Positions 53,630-62,195 of a DNA stretch of 64,000 nt are shown one piece after another. The notes below the pieces were generated by a model. It ran no database searches. It was not told the DNA's origin and was given only the letters and a program-made list of their open reading frames with translations. Source of the stretch: Paracoccaceae bacterium (GTDB lineage: Bacteria > Pseudomonadota > Alphaproteobacteria > Rhodobacterales > Rhodobacteraceae); contig JAMWZC010000003.1 of NCBI GenBank assembly GCA_024304985.1, forward strand, positions 124,001 through 188,000, read 5' to 3'. Within the stretch, counting starts at the first letter, position 1. Every line of letters begins with the position of its first letter. The position numbers were made by a program, and so were the translations under genes.

Positions 53630-53840
53630 GAGTAAACCTGATCAAAAGGTTGATGATAAGTTGGCGGCACCTATATATGGCCGACACCCGCGTGGCAAGC
53701 AGACGAAATAGTGGCCCCTCGCACACAAGGCATGCAGCCAACGCATGACAGCCATGTTTTAACGGCCTATCCGAATCGGATCCGATCCGTCATAAGGAGC
53801 GCCACGCCAAAAACGCAAGAGCAATAACAAAGGACGAATC

Positions 53841-54161
53841 ATGAAGGATTTCGTTGACGGCACAGCCTTCAATAATGAGCAGGGCAATCGTGCACGTAAA
53901 CTGTTTGCAGCCGTTGTACTGGCCGCACTGGATGACGCGATTGCAGATGACAAGAAATACGGCAACGGCCCCGAGCAGATTGCACGGTGGGCACGCTCCC
54001 GCGATGGGCGCGAGGTTCTGTCCTGCGCCGGCATCGACCCGAACGAGCGTGTCGTCAGCGGCCTGATGGAATTCGTGGCCAAGGGTGTGCGCACCTCTGT
54101 CGCGCTGTCGCGCGAGGAAAGCGAGCGTCGCAACGCCGCACAGCAGGCCGAAGCCGCCTGA
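53841..54161 (+). CDS. DUF6280-type conserved small protein
   Basis: A 106-aa protein with MKDFVDGTAFNNEQGNRARK, then LAALDDAIADDKKYGNG, WARSRDGREVLSCAGIDPNE and an Ala-rich end. I recognise this as a strongly conserved Rhodobacterales family (DUF6280) of unknown function. It has no membrane segment. The ribosome site AAAGGA precedes the ATG, and a strong terminator follows. A 12-bp perfect palindrome (ATCGGATCCGAT, 53775-53786) lies in its promoter region. Confidence 0.72.
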   Translation: MKDFVDGTAFNNEQGNRARKLFAAVVLAALDDAIADDKKYGNGPEQIARWARSRDGREVLSCAGIDPNERVVSGLMEFVAKGVRTSVALSREESERRNAAQQAEAA

Positions 54162-54199
54162 TCTTTCGGCCCCGCCATCGGGCGGGTGCCAAAATGACA

Positions 54200-54224
54200 A
54201 ATGCGCCCCAAGCGGGCGCATTTT
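54200..54224 (+). terminator. terminator after the DUF6280 gene
   Basis: AAATGCGCCC (54200-54209), loop CAAGC, and GGGCGCATTT (54215-54224) form a 10-bp stem followed by TTCGTTT, an intrinsic terminator 39 bp past the stop. Confidence 0.85.
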
Positions 54225-54282
54225 TCGTTTCAGGTCATGTCAGAGTGTCTGCCAGGCAACGACGCGGAATGACCGCGACGCC

Positions 54283-55176
54283 TCACTCCAGCTCGTGGCT
54301 GGTCAAGGCGCGGTGGATTTCGCGGCGCACCAGTTTGCGGACGTTGCGGGTAATCCGCTCGCCCAATGCACCCTGCAACTCCTGACGCACGATCTCGGCC
54401 ACCAGTTCGCGCAACATGTGCTCGTCCAGCAGGGCCTCGTCTTCGCGCAGGAACAGGTCTCGGTCGTCCAGATCGTCCACCGCGGCGGCCTGCCCCGGAT
54501 CGGCAGCCCCGGCCGCGTCACCGCGCATCATCCCGTCACGGGTCGAGGCAAAGACAAAGCCGCTGTCCCGCGCCTCATCCTGCGGCGCGTCCACCTCCGG
54601 CATGGCGACCGCCTGCACATCATCCGCGAGATGCACATCATCCGCATCTGTCAGAGCGTCACTGTCGATGGCATCAGTCCCCTGCGGCACGTCATCATGA
54701 TGGTCCTCCCAAGGCAATGCCTCGGTCACGGTGTCGCCCAAGACATAGGGCGCACCACCCAGATCTTCCGTATCCTCTGTAGCGGGGATCTCCGGCGCAG
54801 AGTCTGACATCGCCGCATCTGCCACGGCATCCCGGATCTCTTCCACCCATGCCGCGGCCTGTGCCGCCTCATCGCTGACGGCACTGTCTTGCGCGCCTTC
54901 GTCTACCGGGTCTTGCGGCTTGTCCAGCGTCAGGGGATCGGCCTCTGCCACAGACGGCTCCGCAGCCACCTCCTCAGCGCCGGTCACACGCAGCGCAGGC
55001 GTCAGGACCAGTCGCCCCGCCATGGGTTCAGCAGCGGTTTCCGCCTCCTCGGCCTCGTCATTCTCGCGCTGATCGGGACGCCATGCCAAAGGCTGCACCC
55101 GTGCATCTTCAGATACAAGACGCCGGATAGAGGACAGGACGTCCTCGATTGCCACATTGGTCACAGGATCGTTCAT
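54283..55176 (-). CDS. PopZ-like acidic scaffold protein (DUF2497-like)
   Basis: A 297-aa protein. The N-terminus VAIEDVLSSIRRLVSEDAR resembles the EExLASIRRIISED start of DUF2497/PopZ proteins. It is followed by a long acidic disordered middle (about 35-240, rich in Asp, Glu, Ala, Pro) and a basic-amphipathic C-terminal helix pair (MLRELVAEIVRQELQ, RNVRKLVRREIHRAL), the same order as PopZ, the polar scaffold of alphaproteobacteria. Similarity is by architecture, not certain orthology. Located downstream of the TolC gene on the same strand, 73 bp away. No enzymatic motif. Confidence 0.6.
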   Translation of the reverse strand: MNDPVTNVAIEDVLSSIRRLVSEDARVQPLAWRPDQRENDEAEEAETAAEPMAGRLVLTPALRVTGAEEVAAEPSVAEADPLTLDKPQDPVDEGAQDSAVSDEAAQAAAWVEEIRDAVADAAMSDSAPEIPATEDTEDLGGAPYVLGDTVTEALPWEDHHDDVPQGTDAIDSDALTDADDVHLADDVQAVAMPEVDAPQDEARDSGFVFASTRDGMMRGDAAGAADPGQAAAVDDLDDRDLFLREDEALLDEHMLRELVAEIVRQELQGALGERITRNVRKLVRREIHRALTSHELE

Positions 55177-55249
55177 GTCGATTTACCACTCTCGCCTCGA
55201 AAGGAAGTGTATCCTCTGACAGGCATCCACACAACAGATAGAGTGTATT

Positions 55250-56704
55250 TTACTCTCTTCCCAATGACTTCAATACCTGATCCAGCTGACGCCCCTGCCG
55301 ACTGATCGAACTGGGGGCGGACTGCACCTGATTGTAATACGAGCTTGGGTCATAGATCTGCACCTGCAACCGCAGGTTCTGTGCCGTCAACTGCCCCATC
55401 GACGCCAGCAGCGCATAAGAGGCGACATACTGGTTCGAGGCCGCCGTGATCCGGTTAGCCTGCGCATCCAGCAATTCCTGCTCGGCGTTCAGCACATCCA
55501 GCGTGGTCCGCGCGCCCAGCGTGGCTTCCTCGCGCACCCCTTCAAAGGCGGTGCGGGCGGCGCGAATCTGGCGGTCGCTGGCTTCGATCGCCGCGCGTGC
55601 CACATCGACACGGGCAAAAGCCGTGCTGACATTCTGGGCAATCCGCTGCGTTGTCTCGAACAGCGCCGAGCGCGCGGCGGTGCCACGGTTGATCGCCTGC
55701 CGCTCCAGCGCCGAGTTCCGGCCACCCTGATAGATCGGGCCGGTCACACCGATGCCGATACTGCCGCCGCGGTTGTAATCGCTGCTGTCCAGGCTTTCGG
55801 TCAGGCCATAGCGCGACTGCAGCCGCACCTGTGGAATCGCCGCAGACTTCGCGATCAGAACCCGCAGGTCCGAAACGGTCACCTCGTGCTGGGCGCGCAG
55901 AATATCCGGGTGACTGCGCATCGCAGCCGCCTGCGCCGCCGCAAGCGATGCCGGACGCGCCGGCAGCGCCGGTGGCACGGCCAGCGCATTGGCATCACGG
56001 CCCACGGCAAAACGATAGAAGGCCCGCGCCTCGGCCAGATCGCCTTCTGCCTGCGCCAGAAGCGCATTGGCCCCGGCCAGACGCGCCTCGGCCAGCGCCA
56101 CATCGGTGCGCGTGACCTCGCCCACCTCGAAACGGTCCTGCGCCGCACGCAATTCCTGCGTGATCACGCGCACGTTGTTGCGCCGCAGCGCCACGATCTC
56201 GGTATTCGAGCGCACATCCATGAAGGCCTGCACGGCCTGCAACAGGATGTTCTGCTCCACCCCGATCAGGGCCTGTCGCGTCGCCAGCACGGACTCCTTG
56301 GCAATGTCCACGCCCATGCGCGACCGGCCACCATCGAACAGCAGGATGTCCGCCGACAGCCCCAGCGACCCGCTGGTATCGTCGGTGCTGCGAATCCCTG
56401 TCAGCGACGACCGCGCATCGCTATCGCTATAGGTCACATCCGCCGACCAGCCGATGATCGGGCGCAGCGCCGACAGGGCAACGCCCACATCCTCATCCGC
56501 CGCCCGCAGCAAGGCCCGGTTCTGTTCCAGCAGACCTGAATTGTTGTAGGCACCCGCCAGCGCATCGGCCAGCGTATCTGCCAGCGCCGCCGCAGGGGCA
56601 CCCAGGACCAGCAGACCGGCAATCATGCCCGCCACAAAGCGCGAACCCCGCGCCTGTTTGGGGGTCCCGCCCGCCGTCTTGCCTGTGCTCTTGATCCTGC
56701 TCAT
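55250..56704 (-). CDS. tolC: TolC-family outer-membrane efflux protein
   Basis: A 484-aa protein with a signal peptide (MIAGLLVLGAPAAALA) then DTLADALAGAYNNSGLLEQNRALLRAADE, the typical TolC opening. It has the two internal helical repeats (SDLRVLIAKSAAIPQVRL and the earlier RSNTEIVALRRNNVRVITQELRAAQDRF) and the sequence VLNAEQELLDAQANRITA. It forms the outer channel for type I secretion or RND pumps. The PCMT-like gene lies 64 bp upstream on the same strand, as is common. ATG at 56704. Confidence 0.92.
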   Translation of the reverse strand: MSRIKSTGKTAGGTPKQARGSRFVAGMIAGLLVLGAPAAALADTLADALAGAYNNSGLLEQNRALLRAADEDVGVALSALRPIIGWSADVTYSDSDARSSLTGIRSTDDTSGSLGLSADILLFDGGRSRMGVDIAKESVLATRQALIGVEQNILLQAVQAFMDVRSNTEIVALRRNNVRVITQELRAAQDRFEVGEVTRTDVALAEARLAGANALLAQAEGDLAEARAFYRFAVGRDANALAVPPALPARPASLAAAQAAAMRSHPDILRAQHEVTVSDLRVLIAKSAAIPQVRLQSRYGLTESLDSSDYNRGGSIGIGVTGPIYQGGRNSALERQAINRGTAARSALFETTQRIAQNVSTAFARVDVARAAIEASDRQIRAARTAFEGVREEATLGARTTLDVLNAEQELLDAQANRITAASNQYVASYALLASMGQLTAQNLRLQVQIYDPSSYYNQVQSAPSSISRQGRQLDQVLKSLGRE

Positions 56705-56768
56705 CGCTCTGTCCCGCTTTGTCTGCAATTCGAATTGCTATTCTCTACGTCCCAGCGCGCTCATTCCG

Positions 56769-57422
56769 TCACAGACTGAACGCCATCCGTCTTTCAAAAC
56801 CGGCCAGCACGGGGGCGCTGGCATTGAAGGCAAAGCGCCAGCTGATCCCGCCATCCAGCTTATAGCCGATGCGGACCACACCCAGCGCGCCCTCCATGAA
56901 CAGACAGGCGATCCGCCCGCCCTCTTTCAATTGTTCCAGCAACCCGGCCGGCAGATCCGCCACGGCACCCTGAATCATGATCGCGTCATAGGGTCCGTGC
57001 TGGGGCGCGCCCTCATGCAACGGGCCCTGATGCAGGATCACATTGTCGGCCCCCTCGCGGGACAGGATCGCCTGCGCCTCATCCGCCAGATCGGCGTCGC
57101 TCTCGACACCGACCACCGCCTCGGCAAGACGCGCGATCACCGCCGCCGAATAGCCAAGCCCGCAACCGATATCCAGAACCAGCTCGTTGCGCTGCACGTC
57201 CAGCGCATCCAGCATCTTGGCCAGCGTGCGTGGCTCCAGCATCAGCCGGCCCCGTCCCAGGTCAAGGTTCTCGCCCACATAAGCCGCCTCACGCAGGCTG
57301 GCAGGCACGAATTCCTCACGCGGGATCGACAGCATTGCCTCGATGATCGGAAATTTCGTCACATCCGAGGGGCGGATCTGCGTATCCACCATCGTGGTGC
57401 GGCGCGCGGCATAGTCGGTCAT
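56769..57422 (-). CDS. protein-L-isoaspartate O-methyltransferase-like protein
   Basis: A 217-aa SAM-dependent methyltransferase. SAM motif I is [19 protein letters not shown], preceded by [14 protein letters not shown] and followed by [14 protein letters not shown]. It fits the PCMT family, but the usual QTISQPxxVA substrate segment is replaced by [10 protein letters not shown], a divergent form found next to tolC in alphaproteobacteria. True isoaspartate repair is therefore uncertain. Start at ATG 57422. Confidence 0.82.
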   Translation of the reverse strand: MTDYAARRTTMVDTQIRPSDVTKFPIIEAMLSIPREEFVPASLREAAYVGENLDLGRGRLMLEPRTLAKMLDALDVQRNELVLDIGCGLGYSAAVIARLAEAVVGVESDADLADEAQAILSREGADNVILHQGPLHEGAPQHGPYDAIMIQGAVADLPAGLLEQLKEGGRIACLFMEGALGVVRIGYKLDGGISWRFAFNASAPVLAGFERRMAFSL

Positions 57423-57591
57423 CAGCTAAACTCTTCTGTTCAGTCTCTTGCCAGTCTTTTGTCACATCAGCGTAGGCTGGGCAACGGGAATGCGGCAGCC
57501 TGTCCGATCTGCCGCAGCCCCGTTGCATCTTCACCCAACCAGAGGTCTTGCAGCGCACCGCGTTATCCGTTACGAGCAGGCGCATCTCGGC

Positions 57592-57665
57592 GGCGGGTTG
57601 GCGGAGAGGTTACGCAGCGGATTGCAAATCCGTGTAGACCGGTTCGATTCCGGTACCCGCCTCCA
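57592..57665 (+). tRNA. tRNA-Cys (anticodon GCA)
   Basis: A 74-nt sequence with the acceptor GGCGGGT pairing ACCCGCC, T discriminator and encoded CCA. The D-arm is GCGGAGAGGTTACGC, the anticodon loop reads TTGCAAA (GCA) between GGA and TCC stem bases, and the T-arm is CCGGTTCGATTCCGG. Standard single-copy-type gene. Confidence 0.96.
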
Positions 57666-57930
57666 GAAATATCCCTTTTCCCCATGATGTCCGGGCCGCA
57701 AGCCCCCTCGCGCATCTGGCACAAGGCCACAGGTCTGCGCACGGGACGGGCCATGATGTCTTGCCGAAACTGTGGCAACGCAGCAGGGCCGCAACAATCC
57801 TGCCACATATCGAAAAAGGCGCGCGTGATCCCGCCTAAACATTTTTTCGACTTGTTCGTTTGGCCTATATTGGTTGAGCTGGCCCTCGGAGTGGCGCAAC
57901 TCATACAGACTCGAGGGAATATTCGCGCGC

Positions 57931-59742
57931 ATGGGCACAACTGTGGATATCAGCCTGCTTGTCGGGGTCGCGGCGGCCTTGACGCTGATCTCGCTCATCC
58001 TGCTGATCTATCTGTGGCGCACGACACCCGCACAATTCCGGCGCCGGACGCTGCTTTACGGCACCAGCACGCTATGCCTGCTGGCGGCGGTTCTGGGCGT
58101 GCTGCTCAGCGGCACCGATACATTCGTGCTCAGCGCCACGCTGATCGTAGGCGGGGCGCATTTCGGGATTCTCTCGGCCTATCTGGCCTTCCGGCAGGAT
58201 GCGCGCAAGGCGCTGGACTGGCGGATTCTCGTTCTGATTTCCGCGGGGCTCTGTCTGGCGCAGACCGTGCTGGCCCTCGCCAGCCATGACATCGCCCTGC
58301 TGATGATCAGCTCTTCGCTGGTGAACATCGCCTTCTGCATCTTTGCCGTCTGGGATCTCATGCGGCTGGCCCATGCAAGGCTGCGTCTGCTGGCCTTTCT
58401 GGCCTCCCTGCCCTTCGTGCTGATCGGGCTGTGCTACCTGCTGCGACTGGTACTCGTGACGATCGTGCAGGATGGCGCGCTGGCGATGATGAGCACGGCC
58501 GTGATCGCCTTCATGCTGGGCGTCTCCTCGATGCACTGGGGCTTTGTCCTGATCCTCGATCGCGACGCATGGCTGATCAGGCAACTCAAACAGGCCCGGC
58601 GCATGACGGAAACCCTGTCGCAGCAACGCACCCGCGCCTTCGCACAGATCAACCACGAGATCCGCACCCCGCTGAACGGAATTCTGGGCCTGTCCGAACT
58701 GCTCAAGCCGCACCTGCCCAAGGGCGAGGGGGCAGAACTGCTGAAAGAATTGCAAAGCTCGGGCAACCTGCTGCTTTCGATCGTCAACGAGGTGCTCGAT
58801 TTCTCCAAGGCCGAGGCTGGCCATGTCCAGCTTGAGGCAATGCCCCTCGACATCAGCGACGTGCTGCGCGCGGCCACCACGCAATATCGCCGCATCGCCC
58901 GCAGCAAGGATGTGGGGCTGGACCTGCATATCTCGCCCGATCCCTTTCCGGCCGTCATCGGTGATCCCACCCGGCTGAACCAGATCTTCCACAACCTGCT
59001 CAGCAATGCGCTGAAATTCACCCATGCCGGCAAGATCGAGGTCAGTTTGACCCATCTGCCGCAAGAAGGGGTCGAGATCACGATCAGCGACAGCGGAATC
59101 GGCATGACCGACGAACAGGTCGCCTCGCTCTTCGTGCCGTTCCAGCAAGCCTCGGTCGAGACGACGCGCCATTACGGCGGCACGGGTCTGGGGATGAGCA
59201 TCGTGCGGATGCTGGTCGATGCAATGCAGGGCGAGATCCGCGTCAGCAGCCAGCCGGGTCAGGGTACCGCCATCACCCTGATCCTCCCCCTCCCCGAGAC
59301 ACGGCTGGAACAGGACAAGGATCTGCCCGCCGCGCCTGTCGATCTGCCCGGCCTTGACGCACGTTTGGCAATCCTCTGTGTGGATGACGATCCGATCAAT
59401 CGCATGGTGCTGGAAGCCCTGCTCAAATCCTTCGGCGTGCAACCCGTCGTGGCCGAGGACGGGCCCGAGGCGATCCGCCTTGCCGGGATGCAGCATTTTG
59501 ACGCCTATCTGGTCGATATCTCGATGCCCGGCATGGACGGGATCGAAACACTCCGGGGTCTGCGCCAGACCGAGCGCGCCGACGCGCACCCCCGCCCGCT
59601 CGCCATCGCGACCACGGCCAATGTGATGGAACAGGACGTCCGTTCCTATGCCACGCTGGGGTTCGACGGCTACCTGTCCAAACCCATCCTGCGTCACGAT
59701 CTGGAAAAGATCCTGCTCACGATCCTGCAACCCGCCGCATAG
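57931..59742 (+). CDS. hybrid histidine kinase/response regulator with seven membrane helices
   Basis: A 603-aa protein. Seven helices occupy about residues 7-209, with no large periplasmic domain. The HisKA phospho-acceptor is His242 in FAQINHEIRTPLNG. The ATPase domain has NQIFHNLLSNALKFT (N box), DSGIGM (G1) and GGTGLGMSIVRM (G2). A C-terminal receiver follows with ILCVDDDPIN and the acceptor Asp in YLVDISMPGMDG, then lysine in LSKPI. Autophosphorylation and intramolecular transfer are expected; signal and output are unknown. ATG at 57931. No response-regulator gene adjoins. Confidence 0.9.
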   Translation: MGTTVDISLLVGVAAALTLISLILLIYLWRTTPAQFRRRTLLYGTSTLCLLAAVLGVLLSGTDTFVLSATLIVGGAHFGILSAYLAFRQDARKALDWRILVLISAGLCLAQTVLALASHDIALLMISSSLVNIAFCIFAVWDLMRLAHARLRLLAFLASLPFVLIGLCYLLRLVLVTIVQDGALAMMSTAVIAFMLGVSSMHWGFVLILDRDAWLIRQLKQARRMTETLSQQRTRAFAQINHEIRTPLNGILGLSELLKPHLPKGEGAELLKELQSSGNLLLSIVNEVLDFSKAEAGHVQLEAMPLDISDVLRAATTQYRRIARSKDVGLDLHISPDPFPAVIGDPTRLNQIFHNLLSNALKFTHAGKIEVSLTHLPQEGVEITISDSGIGMTDEQVASLFVPFQQASVETTRHYGGTGLGMSIVRMLVDAMQGEIRVSSQPGQGTAITLILPLPETRLEQDKDLPAAPVDLPGLDARLAILCVDDDPINRMVLEALLKSFGVQPVVAEDGPEAIRLAGMQHFDAYLVDISMPGMDGIETLRGLRQTERADAHPRPLAIATTANVMEQDVRSYATLGFDGYLSKPILRHDLEKILLTILQPAA

Positions 59743-59771
59743 CGACCGCGATCAAGCGGCAAGACCGCCCG

Positions 59772-60647
59772 TCAGTCCGCTCCCACGAACCGCGCCAGCT
59801 TGCCCAGCGTCTGCAAACCCAGTTCGACCGCGCCGAACCCCTTGGCCTGCTGGAACTCCGCCTGCGTGCTGAACACCATGGCCAGAAGCACCTCGGTTTC
59901 CCCGTCGCGCTCGGTGAACCGCGCCCAGGCATCCGCATGTTTCGGCCCGTCCTCGCCCCAATGCAGCGCATAGCTGATCCACTCTTCGGGACGCACCGCG
60001 CCATAGATGTGATGGTTAGGATAAACCGTCCCATCCGGGCCGATCATGTCAAAGACCCAGGCCCCGCCCGCGCGCAGGTCGATCCGCGTGGTCCGACAGG
60101 AAAACCCCTCCGGCCCCCACCACAGCGGCAGCGTCTCGGGGTTCATCCACGCCCCCCAGACCAGCTTGCGCGGTGCCTTGATCACGCGGCGCAGCAGCAT
60201 CGTCCGCGCGGCCACCCCGGCCAGATTGTCCAGCCCGGCATCGAAACCCTGCCGGTAGCCGTCGGCCATATCTTCGGCCAGGGACGCAAGCTGCACGGTC
60301 ACGTTGATCCGGCTGCCCTCTCCCGCCGCGCTGATCTCGGCCGTCACCAGCGCCGCCGATTGCGTCACGCCCTCGCACAGGATCACTTCCGAATTCACGC
60401 TCAGATGCGGCGCGGCGACTTCCAGCCAGCCAATCTCACAGCGGATGTCGGGCTTCCCCGTCACCTTGCACAGCGACACCTCGCGCCCGCCCACCCGCGT
60501 GTCGGCCTCAAGGAATTCCACGCGGACCGAGGGCGCCGGGGCCGCCCAGATCGCGCGGGCCGCAGGCGCGCTCCATGCCTGCCAAAGCGTCGCCGCAGGC
60601 ACCGCCACCTCGCGCGCAAAGGTCAGCGTCGCAAAGCGCCCGCTCAT
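59772..60647 (-). CDS. tandem SRPBCC (AHSA1-type) domain protein
   Basis: A 291-aa protein with two START/AHSA1-like domains. The first begins LTFAREVAVPAATLWQAWSAP; the second starts near LLRRVIKAPRKLVWGAWMNP with WWGPEGFSCRTTRIDLRAGG and YPNHHIYGAVRPEEWISY. Such domains bind hydrophobic ligands. It is the last gene of an operon whose first gene is an ArsR regulator; its ATG overlaps the upstream stop as ATGA. Function unknown; likely a ligand-binding or stress protein. A second single-domain copy precedes it. Confidence 0.85.
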   Translation of the reverse strand: MSGRFATLTFAREVAVPAATLWQAWSAPAARAIWAAPAPSVRVEFLEADTRVGGREVSLCKVTGKPDIRCEIGWLEVAAPHLSVNSEVILCEGVTQSAALVTAEISAAGEGSRINVTVQLASLAEDMADGYRQGFDAGLDNLAGVAARTMLLRRVIKAPRKLVWGAWMNPETLPLWWGPEGFSCRTTRIDLRAGGAWVFDMIGPDGTVYPNHHIYGAVRPEEWISYALHWGEDGPKHADAWARFTERDGETEVLLAMVFSTQAEFQQAKGFGAVELGLQTLGKLARFVGAD

Positions 60648-61126
60648 GCCATCAGCCCTTTGGCATAGGCGTCCAACTGCGTGGCGACCGTGCCCCAGCC
60701 ATCGAAAAAGCCCATATCCTCGTGGGATTTGCGGCTGTCGGGATGGCGATGCCGCGCAATCGCTGTGTAAAGTGTGCCACCACCCGGCGCATCCGCCAGC
60801 AGCAGGATCGCGGTCATGAACGGATCGGGCGCGGGCTTCCAGCCTTCGGTATAGGCATCGGTAAAGACCAGCTTTTCCTGCGGCACCACCTCCAGATAGA
60901 CGCCGCGGTTGTCCATCACATGGCCGTCCACATCGAATGTCGTGTTGAACCGCCCACCGACGCGCAGGTCGATATCCACTGCCGTCACCTTGTGCGGCGC
61001 AGGAATGAAGAAATGCGGGATATGCGCGGGCATGGTCCAGCACGCCCAGATCAGATGGCGCGGGGCCGCCAGCGTCCGGGTAAAGCTCAGGTCGGTCTCG
61101 GGGTCCAGTGTCAGCTCCGGCGTCAT
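60644..61126 (-). CDS. SRPBCC (AHSA1-type) domain protein
   Basis: A 160-aa AHSA1-like protein: LSFTRTLAAPRHLIWACWTMPAHIPHFFIPAPHK, then VDIDLRVGGRFNTTFDVDGH and MGFFDGWGTVATQLDAYAKGL, the usual C-terminal GW helix. Its start overlaps the ArsR stop as ATGA and its stop overlaps the tandem protein start as ATGA. It probably binds a small hydrophobic compound in the cytosol. The three genes are surely one operon. Confidence 0.87.
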   Translation of the reverse strand: MTPELTLDPETDLSFTRTLAAPRHLIWACWTMPAHIPHFFIPAPHKVTAVDIDLRVGGRFNTTFDVDGHVMDNRGVYLEVVPQEKLVFTDAYTEGWKPAPDPFMTAILLLADAPGGGTLYTAIARHRHPDSRKSHEDMGFFDGWGTVATQLDAYAKGLMA

Positions 61127-61464
61127 GTCTCGCCCTCCTTCACAAGTTGCATCACATAGGCGTCCAGCCGGTCCAGCCGCGCCTCCCAGATGGCACGCTG
61201 CGCGTCCAGCCATGTGCGCATCGGCACCAAAGCCTCGGGCACGATAGCGCAGGTCCGCACGCGCCCGTCCTTGGCCGTGGCGATCAGCCCCGCCTCCTCC
61301 AGAACGGCCAGATGCCGCATCACGGTCGGCAACCGCAGCCCGGTGGGTTCCGCCAAGGCCGAAACCGGCGCAGGCCCCTCCGCCAGACGCGTCAGGATCG
61401 CCCGGCGTGTCGGGTCCGCCAGCGCGTGGAACAAGAGTGAGAGGTCAGGATCATGCTTAGCCAT
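61123..61464 (-). CDS. ArsR-family regulator of the SRPBCC operon
   Basis: A 113-aa winged helix: LFHALADPTRRAILTRLAEGPAPVSALAEPTGLRLPTVMRHLAVLEEAGLIATAKDGRVRTCAI. No metal-binding cysteine pair is present, so it is not a classical arsenic or zinc sensor. ArsR-AHSA1 pairs of this kind are common and the SRPBCC partner may supply the ligand. Start ATG at 61464 is the first codon of MAKHDPDLSLLFH. Confidence 0.9.
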   Translation of the reverse strand: MAKHDPDLSLLFHALADPTRRAILTRLAEGPAPVSALAEPTGLRLPTVMRHLAVLEEAGLIATAKDGRVRTCAIVPEALVPMRTWLDAQRAIWEARLDRLDAYVMQLVKEGET

Positions 61465-61538
61465 GTGACTAACTATGACGCAATCCGCGCCGCGCGCAAC
61501 AGATACTTTGCCAATCGGCTAAGTTTTGCCCAAGCCCC

Positions 61539-62192
61539 TCACGGCAGGGGCGACACCCCAATCACCACCGGATGCAACGCCAGAGCCACCAGATAAAGGG
61601 CAATCCCCGCCGCGCCGCGCCAGATCACAGACCGCTCCCACACCGGCCCGGGCCGCAGCCCCGCCCGCAACGCCGCCCATTGCCCGCCCATCTCGCGCTG
61701 ACGACGCCGGTCGATCAACCGCTGCCCCAACAGGGCAAAGCCCGCAAAGACCCCGAACAGGATCACATGCGCCAGATCCCCATTCGGCACCAGATGCGCC
61801 CCCGCCCAGATCGCCAGCGCCACCAGCAGCGGATGCCGCATCCAGCCGACAATCCCGGCCCGCGCCGGATCGAACCGCCCGTTCTCCGCCCCGCCAAAGG
61901 AAAACGGGTTGGGTCGCCTGATGGCCAAGGCAATGATCAGGCAGACCGGCAGCATCGCCACCAGCGGCACATAGGCCTGCCACGGCGCCCATCCCCACAG
62001 CGGCACATGGGGCGCCCGCCCCGCCGCCCCGATCAGCCAGACCAGCACCGCCAGAGACAGCACCGAATAGGCCAGCGTGAATCCCTGCGGCCCCAACCGC
62101 GCCACCAGCCACGGCTTCACCGGCGGTCGCACCGGCACGGCATGCGACAGCAGAAAGACGGCAAAGGCCGCGCCATACTCGCCCCAGCCCAT
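61539..62192 (-). CDS. nnrU: NnrU family membrane protein
   Basis: A 217-aa membrane protein with about six helices. NnrU-type marks are FGGAENGRFDPARAGIVGWMRHPLLVAL and the N-terminal LLSHAVPVRPPVKPWLVARLG. NnrU is linked to nitric oxide and nitrite reduction in denitrifiers but its activity is not settled. It is 3 bp downstream of nnrS, so they form an operon. Confidence 0.85.
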   Translation of the reverse strand: MGWGEYGAAFAVFLLSHAVPVRPPVKPWLVARLGPQGFTLAYSVLSLAVLVWLIGAAGRAPHVPLWGWAPWQAYVPLVAMLPVCLIIALAIRRPNPFSFGGAENGRFDPARAGIVGWMRHPLLVALAIWAGAHLVPNGDLAHVILFGVFAGFALLGQRLIDRRRQREMGGQWAALRAGLRPGPVWERSVIWRGAAGIALYLVALALHPVVIGVSPLP

Positions 62193-62195
62193 CGC

